Counted from the stretch's first letter, positions 37,258 through 48,554 are shown. The stretch is 64,000 bases of DNA from Hybos culiciformis (GCA_964007475.1 CAXFZM010000180.1:1-64000), one strand, 5' to 3'. The notes: generated from the sequence alone by a model not told the origin. Translations and numbers: made by a program.

Positions 37258-37924
37258 TAGTCCAGCACAATTCGTTTAAATAAAAAGTGCTAAATGGTAA
37301 GCATATTTATTTCACAATTTTATTTTTGTAAATTACTTTTGTTGATTTTATACAAAATTTCAATAATTGTATGGCTTTTGTTATTCTTAACTAACAAAAA
37401 ATCACATTAAAAATAATATCATTAGTTATAATTAGAATTTAGTTTAGTAAGCTCTAAGTTTTTTATTTTATGTATAGTATGTATTTTATCATATACGTTA
37501 TACATATACCAAAACTTGTTTTTTTTTTTATATTTTCAATTATTAAATGTGTTTTAAATGTATTTTCAATGTATTTAAAGCTTCAAAAAATTCTAGCATT
37601 TTTATCAAAATCACATATTATAATGGTTTGATAGACTATACTCAGCTCTAGCTTGTAAAGATTTCTTTAAAACATTAAAAAACACCTTATCTGTTCAAAC
37701 TATTTATAACTATTTATAACATACTATGCTATAATAATGCTATAAAAAATTATATTTATATCTGGAGTGCGCTTCATTTAATAACTCAAACTGTGTGCAG
37801 TAAAAATAATTTTTTTCATTCGCACTTTATAATATGTTATAAAAAAAAGTTCAAAAATAAAAAATTTTCGTTCTTTGGTCAACAATACATTATAAACAAA
37901 ATATTCCAAATGGCATAATATTAA

Positions 37925-38443
37925 CCCTTTCACTGTCCAGTGCATCACATATGATGCACACATGTTTTAATCGTGACGCTTTGTGCATCATATATGATAC
38001 ACATTATGCCTATTTTCTCAATAAAATTTTTATTGAGACTTGTGAAATAAATATCATTTAAGACGTTGAGCGTGTAGAGAATGTTTTGTTTTATAAAAAG
38101 TGAACGTTTGGATACTGAAAAACTGTAAATTAGGAATATACATAGGACGAAAAATCATTTGTTTTAAGAAAAAATTAAACTTTATTCAAACAAAAAAAAC
38201 TTACAAAAATCAATTATAACACTAACTTTATTCAAAAAACTTAATGAAAAACAAAAATATAAATTCAAAATCAAAAGTATAAGACAAATAAAACTTTTTT
38301 ACGTGCATCATGTATGATGCACAGAACGTGTGACTAGTAAAAAACTTCAATATTGCTCCGTGTATCTTATGTGATTCACGTGATTTTTAGTACGTCGGAC
38401 GTAGGGAGTTGCAAAAAATATTACTATGGGGACAGTGAAAGGG
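37925..38443. mobile_element. piggyBac-type MITE
   Basis: TTAA at 37921-37924 and 38444-38447 flanks the ends ccctttcactgtcc and (reverse complement) ccctttcactgtcc. The interior has four versions of the palindrome gtgcatcatatatgatgcac. No coding frame. Confidence 0.93.
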
Positions 38444-38751
38444 TTAATGTTACACCGTGAGAGAGGGAATCAGAGATAAACCATAATATTTAAAAAAATT
38501 AAATTATAAAACTTTATGTATGTAGTTCGTAATTAAGAACGTTGGAATGTTAGAATAAAAGTAATAATGTTTTACAATAATAATAAAAAATAAACCTTTA
38601 TCACTACATTGACTAAATAGGCCATTTTTTAAAACAAAAATATTTTTTTTATATATTGCACTTTTTGGCAAAAATGCAACTAATAGAAAACGTCAAACAC
38701 TGTTTGAGCGTATCTGGATTGGTACCTTACTATTTTAAAATTATTTTGCAA

Positions 38752-38850
38752 TTTGAAAATGATTATTTCCATTTTGAAAATGATTATTTCCATTTTGAAA
38801 ATGATTAATTCCATTTTGAAAATGATTATTTCCAATTTGAAGTTGAAAAT
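38752..38850 (+). repeat. ~20-bp minisatellite
   Basis: Five near-copies of ttgaaaatgattatttccat. The same repeat appears inside the hAT element at 54312-55055 (about 54430-54510). Confidence 0.9.
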
Positions 38851-39164
38851 TTATAGAAAATTTTGCTCTAGTTGTTATTACAAAACTAAAATAATATGTA
38901 ATATATTAAGGAAGCTTCTGTATGCACAGTATATAAAAAATATATTTTGTTCATCATTATATTATACAATTTTTTTTATTAAAATCTATTTTTCTATTTG
39001 TTTAATGAAATTTTAAAAGCTACTTTGGGGATTGGAAAAATAGAAAGATTTGATTTTTTTTATTATTTTTATTTATATAACATTAAATTATTTTCATGGC
39101 TATATGTAGGCGAGAATTATGTCGTCATAAGTAAATAAATTTATAATTTATATCTTCTTACATA

Positions 39165-39719
39165 CACAGAAAGAAATTTGCTCTTACTGAAAACTAAAAA
39201 ATGCGTTAAAATCAACGAAAATTTCGTTGATTTTGCACATACGAACATTTCGTTGAAAAAAGAACGTTGTTCGTTAAAAAGTTCGTTATAACCCAAAACC
39301 AAAAACCTTTTTTATTTTATTTTAGTTTTTTATTTTATTAATTTTTTTTATTTATTTTTCTAATTTTTTTAATTTTTTTTTTTAATTTTTTATTTTTTTT
39401 ATGCCCCGCTTGTCCTAAACATTCCACTGTCCTAAACATTGCAATCCGCCAACTCTGCCACTCAGCTACGAACTAAATTTACGGCAATGTGTAAAATGGA
39501 AAATATAAGTTCTGTATGGATTGAAATTTTTGTTTCCCGTATTTAACGATTAACGAACTTTTTTAACGAGTACTAAAAAAGGTTAGTTTTTCTGTAATGT
39601 GAAAAAATACGAAATTCACGTTATCAAAACCTACATTTTCTGAAATTTTCTTTATTTCAACGAGACTTTCAATAACGACCTTTTTTGGCGTAAACGTTAC
39701 GACCTTATTTTTCTCCGTG
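39165..39719. mobile_element. TA-flanked MITE with internal tRNA-like block
   Basis: Ends cacagaaagaaatttg and (reverse complement) cacggagaaaaataag, with TA at 39163-39164 and 39720-39721. The left arm (near 23965) lacks it. On the minus strand at about 39410-39475 the A-box-like cgtagctgagtggcagag is seen. Confidence 0.82.
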
Positions 39720-40558
39720 TAATTGAAGTCATAATATATAGAAATAAACAAATATTTTTTTATGTCTCATAAGTTTTTATGATAACATCACATTAATATA
39801 CTATTAATAAAACTCTTCATCCAAATTCATTAAAATTGATAAAATAATTATTGGATATTACTGGTGGGAATATTAAAAAGAGTGTTGAAAAAAAAATTGG
39901 AATAATATAAAATTATTATTTTTTCTTAAGTGCTTTTATTTTTCAAGGTTGATGAAACCATTATTATACGCATTTTTTTAACTCAGCGAGAAAATACAAA
40001 GCGGTATACACATAAATTCTATTGGATTACTACGGTAAGTTTTTGGGAAAAACGGGCTTGAAAGAACTACAACTCAAAATTAAGGTGACAAAAACAATAT
40101 GAAGACCATGTTAAAAACTTTTTCATTCAATTCAATCTTTCCCTGTTCCCTGTTTCTTTTTGTTAGGTGTTTCGTTTAATAAATAATTTAAATTCAATTT
40201 ACAATTTGTGTGCGTAAATGATTTAACATACGAAATTGTATCTTCTTATGCTTGCGATAACATTTTTAAAGTAAACAAACTATTGAATTCCATCACCAAA
40301 ATTATTAGATGATTCATCACCCATCAGCCGTGTAGTTGAAAAGTAAACAAAACTTTTCGTAGGGATAATAAATAAAAAATTCCCACTAGTTTTAAAATAA
40401 ATTTAAATTGAATAATAATGAAGATAAATTAATAAAAAATAAATTTTTTATAAGCTTATTAAAAAAAATTAATTTTAAAATGTCGAAAATAAAATAAAAA
40501 TCCTTTCTAGGTTATTGTTGTTTTTTATATTTATTTGTTTTTTAATGTTACATATTTT

Positions 40559-41962
40559 CAGAGCCGTAACTAGGGTATGGCGAACATGGCTCCGGCTATA
40601 GGCGCCTGATTAACAAGGCGCCTGATTAAAAAGGCGCTCACTCATTTTACATTTTTCGAATTTTAAACAGTTTTTACTTAGAAAACATGATTTATTACAG
40701 CTTTATACAAAATTTCAAAATTCAAAGTTTAAGTAATTTTCTTCAAAAATAATTTTTGTAAATTTGCTAAATTATTTAAAAATTATTTGAATTTTTGTCG
40801 GGAGGCCAGTAGAATCGATTTATGATTTTCAAAAGCAACAAAAATATTTGCTACTGATATAGGAAAATTGATAGTTGAATTTAATGAACGGTTTTTAAAA
40901 TTGTTTAGATTAAAGATTTCGAATCCGTTTTGAGTTGAAACGAATTCAGTTGACGTAAAAATTCAGCTGGAATTGTTAGAACTGCAAAATGATTTGTTAG
41001 GTAAGCAGGCATTTTCAGATGATATAAGCAATTTCCTAAAAATTTACTTAACTGAAAATGATTATCCAAATATAAGAAAACCTTTTTTAAAGATCATTTC
41101 TTTATTCGGTACAACGTATAACTGCGAAAGATTCTTTTCGGGGTTGAAATTTACAAAAAATTCTTATAGAAGCAGATTAACTGACAATAATTTACGAAAT
41201 GAATTAAGAATTTCAAACACTCAATTAGATTATAATGTAAAAGAATTAATTTAAATAAAAAGAATTCAATTTAAAATTGTGTTTTTGTTTTGCGGTCAGT
41301 ATTTTTATTTTCGTAAAATTTTGGTCATTCGTTTCATGATTTTTGTGCACCCCTGGTCTAGATTCATGATGGAATTAAATAAATCAGTGAAAGATATTTG
41401 TTCGGAGTATTCAGAATTGAATTCCGGTGAGATGCTGAATGCTTTAAATTTCAAAGTGCGGAAGAATTTCCTTAAATTTTAAGGAAATTGTTGCACTTGA
41501 TTTGTGTGAAACATAATTGTGGCTGGCTAGTGGGAAGAGAAGTTTTAGCAAACTTAAGCTCATTAAAAATTACTTGCATTAACAATGAAACAACATCCCT
41601 TAAGTGCGGATTGGCTATATTGTCAATCGAATATGATATTTGATATGTTTGAAGAAGAAAATTTTGATGAAATAATCAACGAATTTGCAAACATTAAAGC
41701 AAGAAAAATCAAATTAAAAAAATTTCTAAGCATTGAATTTGTTGAAATTATTGCATTTGTTAAAAATCAACAAAAGTATTAATTTCAAATTGAATAGTTA
41801 TGTTGAATTAATAAAGAATTCATGTTATCTTTTTTTCGTACAATAGCATTTAAAATAGATCAAAATTAAAAATTGGAAGATAATTTTTTGTAAGGTGGTT
41901 GAGATATTAGGCGCCATTTTAAATGTTTGCCATAGGCGCCGCAAACTCTAGATACGGCTCTG
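40559..41962 (+). mobile_element. hAT element, internally deleted
   Basis: Ends cagagccgtaactaggg and (reverse complement) cagagccgtatctagag; exact 8-bp duplication catatttt at 40551-40558 and 41963-41970. Subterminal aggcgcc on both sides. It contains degraded transposase pieces on the plus strand but no full gene. Confidence 0.95.
40973..41782 (+). pseudogene. hAT transposase remnants
   Basis: The first piece (40973-41254) ends with FLKIISLFGTTYNCERFFSG and SYRSRLTDNNLRNELRI, the hAT C-terminal dimerisation region of FAM200/ZBED5-like elements. A separate piece at 41585-41782 reads FDEIINEFANIKARKIKL, the tail of the ZMYM1-like type. The intervening frame (about 41340-41480) is similar debris. 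Catalytic and BED finger regions are missing, so this is non-functional. Mixed types suggest more than one insertion or rearrangement. Confidence 0.8.
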
Positions 41963-42099
41963 CATATTTTCATAAAAATAAATTAAAAATCATTTTTAAA
42001 AAATTATTGAAATGTTGAAATAAAAAAATTAATTGTGATAAAATCAAAACATATTTTTAACTGGATTTTTTTTTTTGATGAATAATTTTTAATACAAAT

Positions 42100-42639
42100 T
42101 TTTAGTGCATATATATTCATAAAATGAGATTAGATTTAAATTTATTTTCAAGGCATAAAATAAAAAATGGTTTCAAATACAGGAAGAAGGTAGGAACATA
42201 TTTACAAGTACAGGAAGAAGGTAGGAACATATTAACAGAAGTACCCAGGTAGAAAAACAGCCACGTGAGTGCAGTTGACGTCCACAAGTTCGATTTTTCC
42301 GAAACTTGGTGGAGAGTAGAGGGCGGTTCTACAGTCGAATAATAATTTATGCAAAAGAATTCGGTGTGATGTTTTGTTGACAATTTTTCTTTGCCTTGAA
42401 TTCTGCTCCAACAACCACTGATTGCACGCACGCACGCTTAGCGTCTTGCGGCACACAAATTGATATCATTTCTTTTGTGTGATGAATTGAATTGTGTACG
42501 CAGCTTGCGTCACGAGTTTTAACTGCGCCAAGAAGTGTTTTTAGTTGATATAACTATTTTTCGAAGGTAAATGAATATATAAAAATATTTCGAAAAAACT
42601 TGACATTTAGGGAGACATTTGGAAATTTTGGGTAATTTT
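42100..42639. other. unassigned stretch before a minisatellite
   Basis: It holds a 30-bp tandem duplication (acaggaagaaggtaggaaca, 42178-42237) and a cacgcacgcacgct run near 42426. The minus-strand frames here carry no recognisable domain. Confidence 0.5.
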
Positions 42640-43110
42640 TTTGATTTTGGAACATTTTTGATTTTGGGACATATGTGGATTTTGGAACATTTTTAATTTT
42701 GGGACATATTTGGATTTTGGAACATTTTTGATTTTGGGACATTTTTGATTTTGGGACATTTTTGATTTTGGGACATTTTTTGATTTTGGGACATATTTGG
42801 ATTTTGGGACATTTTTGATTTTGGGACATTTTTGATTTTGGCAATTTTTATGATTTTGGGACATATTTGGATTTTGGGACATTTTTGATTTGGGACATTT
42901 TTGATTTTGGGATATTTTTTGATTTTGGGACATATTTGGATTTTGGGACATTTTTGATTTTGGGACATTTTTGATTTTGGGACATTTTTGATTTTGGGAC
43001 ATTTTTGATTTTAGGACATTTCTTGATTTTGGGACATTTCTTGATTTTGAGACATTTTTGATTTTGGGACAATTAGGATTTTGGGACGTTTTAATTTGGG
43101 ACATTTTTGG
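42640..43110. repeat. ~16-bp minisatellite (ttttgattttgggaca)
   Basis: About 28 copies with point variants, chiefly atttttgattttgggac and catatttggattttggg. All three minus-strand frames stay open as KCPKIKN-type repeats because the unit lacks stops; this is not a protein gene. Confidence 0.95.
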
Positions 43111-43317
43111 GACTTGAGCCTGAGTGGAAATCATATTGGAGAGTGATTGAGTGAAATGAAATTATTGAGCGTCGACCTTTGACTGCGAAATATATTCTGT
43201 CCTCAAACAAACAATCAAACAAACAAACAAACAAACAAACATACTATTCGGTTATCTCAAGGTAGAGGTCATGATTCAAATATCCGGTCATAACTTTTGA
43301 ACTATTGACCCCATCCC

Positions 43318-43545
43318 CTCATGCTAAGTACCGTTGGAAAGGTCTTGAGACGTAGATACGAAAAAGGTCAAACGTCATCCAGAAAGGTCAAACGGTCACC
43401 AAGTTATAGGCCAAAAACTGAAAAGGTGAACAAAAATTCAAATGACCATAACTTGATGACCTTCTGACCTTTTTGGATGACATATGACATTTTTCGCATC
43501 TACGTTCCAAGACCTTTCCAACGGTATCTAACATGCGGGGCTAGG
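43318..43545. repeat. ~230-bp imperfect inverted repeat
   Basis: taccgttggaaaggtcttga on the left is answered by tccaagacctttccaacgg on the right, with aaaggtcaaacgtcatcc and its inverse nearer the centre at about 43430. Class unknown. Confidence 0.85.
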
Positions 43546-43654
43546 GTTAACAGTTCAAGAAATCGAAAGTTAGCTGTATATATTGTCGTGAAGCTTCACA
43601 CGTAGAAGTGCTTGCGTCACTCGGGGGACTCCCGTCCCCGGTGATATGATGTAC

Positions 43655-43850
43655 ATATTTAAATTATTCATTCGGAAATTACACTTATATTGCATTTATA
43701 AAAATTTTCATAAATTTATTTTCTCATACAGGAATAAAACAAAACAAAAAAAAATATGTGTATTCTTACAAAATATTTTGATAGAGCAGATAAAAATTTC
43801 AAATTTCACATTTTAGAATTTTAGAAACACATTGGCACTATCTCTATAAT
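43655..43850 (+). repeat. dispersed repeat, inverted partner at 4185-4365
   Basis: The reverse complement matches 4185-4365 closely. On its left lies a GC-richer 80 bp with tcgggggactcccgtccccg at about 43620. Confidence 0.75.
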
Positions 43851-44308
43851 ACAGATTAAATATTATATAAAGTTTTGAATTTACGGATTTGTATATTTTA
43901 ACGTTTTTAAATATTATTTTGAAACATATTTATTTATCTATATCTAAACTAGGGCTTGCAAAAACCCGGAATCCCGGTTTTCGGTTATTTAGAAAATAAA
44001 AAACCGAAAACCGGTTAAAAACCGGTTTTTTTTCAATAAAAAAAGTACCTTGCGTATTACTTCGAATGCAATGAAAAATGATACCTATAAAACCAAGTAA
44101 AAGAAATGAATATACACAAAAAAATTTAGAATTGGAATTAGATTTTATTCAGGGATTTATTGTTAATAGAAAAATAACAAACGAAAAAAGTTAACAAAAC
44201 ATAATTTCATTATTTACTTATATAAAAAAAGCAGAAAAATAACAAACGAAAGAAAGAAAGCAAATAAAACATATATTAATTATTTAAATATATAACAAAA
44301 AAATCAAG

Positions 44309-44524
44309 TTATGGTAATAAATTTTTTTTAATAAAATAATATTTAAGGAAAATTAATGCCTCCAACATATTAAATTTCATTGATGAACGTAATTTGGTGC
44401 AGAAATTTCCTGCGATTGGAAAAACTCGCTCACTCTCTGTTGACGAGGGTTGAATTGATGCCAGAGCTTTCAATAATTTTTCGACTGTCACCGGTTTTTG
44501 TTTATTGACGACAAATATTTTCAA
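44309..44524 (-). pseudogene. hAT transposase C-terminal dimerisation domain
   Basis: Reads VEKLLKALASIQPSSTESER, VFPIAGNFCTKLRSSMKF and LEALIFLKYYF, the hAT dimerisation region (Dimer_Tnp_hAT) with the ER.F..AG and LR.RM.....L..L.FL elements. The frame opens just after a break, and the RNase H-like core expected upstream is absent; the remaining N-terminal part lies at 44700-44855. Confidence 0.88.
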
Positions 44525-44699
44525 CTCTTTTTGGAACGATTACTCTCGAAGACGATGACGATGATTCTCTAATAGCGCTGGAATGTGTAATAGCGTGAAT
44601 CGAAAACCCGTCGTACGCTGCACATTTGGCTAATAATTCTCCCAAAGATTCTCTCTTGATGAAAATAACCATATTTTACTTTGCTCTTTTCTGTTCTTC

Positions 44700-44855
44700 A
44701 TTTTTCTTAAGATCGATAGTATGTTTTGCTCGAAGAGGATTTGCCAAAGTGTTCCCACCTGCACATTTTAAAACTGAATTGCACATACTGCATTTTGCCG
44801 TATTTTCAGTTTGTTTTTCGAATATTTTCCATACTACTGTTTTTTTGTTGTTCAT
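44700..44855 (-). pseudogene. BED zinc finger start of the same hAT transposase
   Basis: From ATG at 44855 the minus strand encodes VVWKIFEKQTENTAKCSMC, then SVLKCAGGNTLANPLRAKH, a BED finger (W....F, C..C, then H...) that binds DNA ends in hAT transposases. The usual second histidine spacing is blurred by a missing residue or two. After about 52 residues similarity stops, the core having been deleted. Confidence 0.8.
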
Positions 44856-45540
44856 ATTCAGGCTAAAATAAAATATAATTAATTAATAATAATAATATAA
44901 ATGTATTTTCAATCAAAGTACTTACTTTACTTAAAATTCAATTTATAAACGCGTAAATTATATTTATATTTAACACAGTTTATTTTTTTTTAATACACTT
45001 CTAACTCTAACAAAAATTATTAACTACATATTAACAAAAATATATAAATATCCCGAATCTCCCGAATTATAAAATTATTCGTTCGTAAACGGTAATAGTT
45101 ATAATTATAACAGACAAAGGCAGATTTTTTTCTTTGTTTATTTTACTTCTTAATTAATTTTAAGAAATTTGAGAATGAGATTGAGAAATAAATATCTATA
45201 TTTCTTTCTTTTAAAAAATTATTCTGTTTTAGAGAGAAGCTGTCATAACAGATTTATATTTTCTATTTTACTACTGCATGAATTTAGTACAAAAATAAAA
45301 TTATTTATCACTTGAATAAACAGAAATAAATATAATTCACTTTAGGTTTTTTTTCGGTTTTTCCGGTTTTTTTTCGGTTTTTGGAAATTTGGACAAAAAA
45401 CCGGTTAACCGGGTTCGGTTTTAACCGGTTTGCAAGCCCTAATCTAAACTAAACCAACATAATATTTTTTATATAACTTTTAGAATGAGAAAGTAAAAAT
45501 ATGATTTGGAAAAAAATGTATTTTATCAAATAGTAAATTT

Positions 45541-45979
45541 TTGCGCTATGAATTAGGACCTAATGAACTAAAACCTAAAAATCTCTTACAAGAACCTAAA
45601 AAATCTTACAAAAATTAAAAAAATCTTAAATGAACTATAGCATCTAAAAAAATGAACTAGGACCTAAAAAAAATTAACAAGAACCTAAAAGCGAAATGAA
45701 CTAGAACCTAAAAATTTTAAACTTTTTTCTTTAATAGTAGCTAATTTTTTTTAGGTTCTCGTTCATTTTTTATTTAGGTTCTAGTTCATGTTTTTAGAAT
45801 CGAGTTCATATCTTTTACTATACAATCTTAAATTTTTTCTTATTGTTTCCAGTTTATTTCTTTATTTTTATTATTCAGTATATCGCAAATCAACCTATGA
45901 CAATTCAACGACTGGGTATGGTTGTAGTTCATTTTGCTCTTAAGGTTCTAGTTCTTTAGGTCCTAATTCGTGGCGCCAA
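45541..45979. mobile_element. MITE with gaattaggacc ends
   Basis: Ends ttgcgctatgaattagga and (reverse complement) ttggcgccacgaattagga. The interior repeats the phrase gaactaggacctaaaa and, in the right half, its inverse. No target duplication could be fixed. Confidence 0.65.
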
Positions 45980-46373
45980 TAAATTCGATTTAGGAGCATA
46001 ATTACTCAAATCCAAAACAACTTTTAGAATGAGGTAAATTCGATTTAGGATTAGGACTCGTTTTTTTAGATTTAGCTTCAATAGCTTTAATTGCCATATT
46101 TACTACAGTTCAAAGATTAAATTTTCAAGATTGATAAGATTCAACGTTTTTAATATTAACTTAATTTAATTTGCATAATTTATCAATAATATTTTAATTT
46201 ATTTTGTTAAAAAAGAATCGAATTTAATGTATATGTTTCAAATTTTGTTATTTTACTATAATTGTACATAATACTATTATTTTGTATCGAAATTATTTTT
46301 AAATAGAACACAATTTTACCTGAATTTTAATTGAATTACCCATATATCATTTTGATGTTTTTTATTCATTTAA

Positions 46374-46692
46374 CCCTTAATTAGAATAAAACGATTTTAA
46401 ATCATTCAAAATGTTTTATACTGATATTTTTATTGAAAATATTTATACCTTACAACACCGCAATGTTATTTCCAATTAATTCAACAAATAACTTTTATTT
46501 TTTATGTAAAAAAAGTTATATAATATTATTTACATTGTTATTTTATGCAGATTTTGTGATGGCATTTACATAATAATGATTTTAGTGAAAAAAAATACAT
46601 ATGTATGATTTAGTCATAATATTATTAACGTAATAATACGTACTTTAAACGTGATTTATTTTGATGATACTTTTTTAATACTTGTTCAAGGG
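46374..46692. mobile_element. possible TTAA-flanked MITE
   Basis: TTAA at 46370-46373 and 46693-46696 with very short inverted ends cccttaa / cccttga. Termini are short, so chance is possible. Confidence 0.45.
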
Positions 46693-46696
46693 TTAA

Positions 46697-47261
46697 ATTA
46701 AAAGTATTATGATTTTGGTATTGTAATATTTTCATTTTGTAATTTATATTGATTAACTAAATGATTATTTACTTATTTTTATTTGTTAAAATGCATTATA
46801 ATATTAATTTTTTGACTTTGACCTTTATTATTTTAGTTTCTGTTGGCTTTAGTTTCGCATTTAAGCTTCTTTTAAACTTCTGAAGTAATTATTATTATTC
46901 GATTGGATTCTTTTATAATTACTAACCACTGATTCGATTTTGATTTTTTCAATACAAAAATATCCCCAAACTTTCACTAAATTACTTTTTATATAGTGTT
47001 GACTTTTAACTTTCATCGTCAGTGATTCACTTGTAGTAAACGATAAGTGATCACTCTTGAGGAATGATAAACAAAATAGAACGCGGTTCAACTTTTCGTT
47101 CACTGCTGGTTCACTGCGATGATTCATCAAGAGTGCACGAAACAAAAAGAGAATTCCTTTTCAAGGTTCATTCCTGATAAACTGGAGACAATTTTTTGCT
47201 TGAGGTGTAAAAATAAGAGACATGGAGAAACATGAGAAAAAAGTAAGAAGAAACAAAAAAC
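46697..47261. other. AT-rich stretch, nothing identified
   Basis: The minus-strand frame at 46861-47145 has no recognisable domain or splice context. Confidence 0.4.
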
Positions 47262-47312
47262 ACACGAAGCAGTCATAGGAACTGCTGAAAGAAGTTTATA
47301 CTTAAAGCTTTA
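47262..47312 (+). repeat. solitary copy of the cacgaagcagtcata motif
   Basis: Matches one arm of the hairpin at 26401-26494 (cacgaagcagtcata followed by gaagtttatactt). Confidence 0.8.
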
Positions 47313-47401
47313 AACTATGAAATAACAATGGTAACAAATAATGGACTGCTTTTGGACTGATGGACTGATTTTTATTTTAATTTACATTTTGTACTGAGCA
47401 G

Positions 47402-47634
47402 CCCTCAATTCTACCCTCACTTCCGCCCTCACTTCAGCCCTCACTTCCGCCCTCATTTCCGCCCTCACTTCCGCCCTCACTTCAGCCCTCACTTCAGCCC
47501 TCACTTCCGCCCTCATTTCCGCCCTCACTTCCGCCCTCACTTCCGCCCTCACTTCCGCCCTAACTTCCACCCTCACTTCCGCCCTCACTTCCGCCCTCAC
47601 CTCCGCCCTCACTTCCGCCCTCACTTCCGCCTCA
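47402..47634. repeat. 12-bp minisatellite (ccctcacttccg)
   Basis: About 19 copies of ccctcacttccg with a few point variants. The minus strand reads as (RAEV)n, the result of an in-frame 12-bp period. Confidence 0.96.
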
Positions 47635-48109
47635 GTTAAATCGAAAGTTAATTAATTTATTATCCATCAAACTAGGGTTTACAAAAACAATTGCTGGAAA
47701 AACTTTCAATTTTATATGTAATAGTTGTAAACAAAAATTTTTTATACGCAATTGTTGTGAAAAAAATACATTTATTGATTTTAGAATTACTTTACAATTT
47801 CGAAGCGGGTAACATAAAATGATGCTTTGGGTCACCCCGTGACCCACCGGTCATAGTTTGCGAACCGCTGCTATAGACTATACTATACACATATACATTA
47901 TAAACTTCACTAGACCACAATATATTATTAAAAATGTTTTGAAAAAAACGTGGAATATATTTTGAGGGTAAAAGTTTTTATTTGGTTTCCTTTTTTTTGC
48001 AATTTTTTAGCTCGTTTTCCAGCAAAATGGGCTATGTATGTATAATTTGTTTTCATCAAATGTCCTTCCGTCCGTCCGCCACTGGAATGATCATAATTTT
48101 GTGACCAAC

Positions 48110-48288
48110 AAATTGATGTTTATTCTTTAAATGTCAAAACATGTCTCGTTCACTTTCACTTCAACAAAAATTTGAGATTCTATCATTTGGGATTTCGGAG
48201 TTAGCTTTTCTCAATGTCAACTTCTCAAGGATTTAAATAATTTTCATTAAAATTTTTATAAATTTCAAATTTAATAAAGTTTAATTGA
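48110..48288. repeat. left flank of the ribozyme array, related to 18.1 kb
   Basis: Matches the reverse complement of about 18109-18240, including gattctatcatttgggattt. It ends with the target duplication aaagtttaattga (48276-48288). Confidence 0.75.
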
Positions 48289-48482
48289 TTTAATAATTAA
48301 CGTCTGTTTTTTTGTTAATATCTTTGAATATTTACGATCGATTTTACAGACATGATTTCTTTAAGTAGATGGTGAAGTAAACTGAAAATTGTATTTTTTA
48401 ATATTTTTTATCTAGGAAACTTAATAATTTGAAAATTACTAAATTTTTTTGAATTGTTTCGTCCTGGTATAAAGCATCTCTA

Positions 48483-48554
48483 GAATTGTAAATGATAGGT
48501 ATCAAGTAAATCATTCTGATGAGTCCTAAGCTTGATACCAGGACGAAACAATTC
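48483..48554 (+). ncRNA. type III hammerhead ribozyme, array copy 1
   Basis: Helix III gaattg (48483-48488)/caattc (48549-48554) plus U48489-A48548; cleavage after A48490; helix I aatgat (48491-48496)/atcatt (48510-48515); core ctgatga (48516-48522); helix II gtcct (48523-48527)/aggac (48540-48544); gaaa (48545-48548). Loop 1 ggtatcaag (48498-48506) is the exact complement of loop 2 cttgatacc (48531-48539). Confidence 0.95.

Larger units (their letters stand above)
32395..40117 (-). repeat. right arm of the large inverted duplication
   Basis: It mirrors the left arm in three blocks (32395-35172, 37262-37375, 38885-40117). It alone carries a pogo-like MITE, two hAT scraps, two TA-flanked MITEs and a TTAA MITE. 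For the pogo-like and 39165-39719 MITEs the left arm shows the uninterrupted sequence. The outer end is at gaagaccatgttaaaaac. No gene was seen in it. Confidence 0.85.
43950..45441 (-). mobile_element. hAT element, deletion derivative
   Basis: Ends tagggcttgcaaaaac and (reverse complement) tagggcttgcaaaccg; exact 8-bp duplication atctaaac at 43942-43949 and 45442-45449. Subterminal repeats of ccggttttt type on both sides. It retains the first and last parts of the transposase on the minus strand, without the middle. Confidence 0.95.

Noticed and set aside
42554..43134. Overlapping minus-strand frames rich in KCPKIKN
   Set aside because: All three frames are open over a 16-bp minisatellite whose unit lacks stops.
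46374..46692. Confident piggyBac MITE call
   Set aside because: TTAA flanks but inverted ends of only about seven bases; kept as low confidence only.
47382..47624. Minus-strand (RAEV)n protein
   Set aside because: A direct product of the 12-bp minisatellite.
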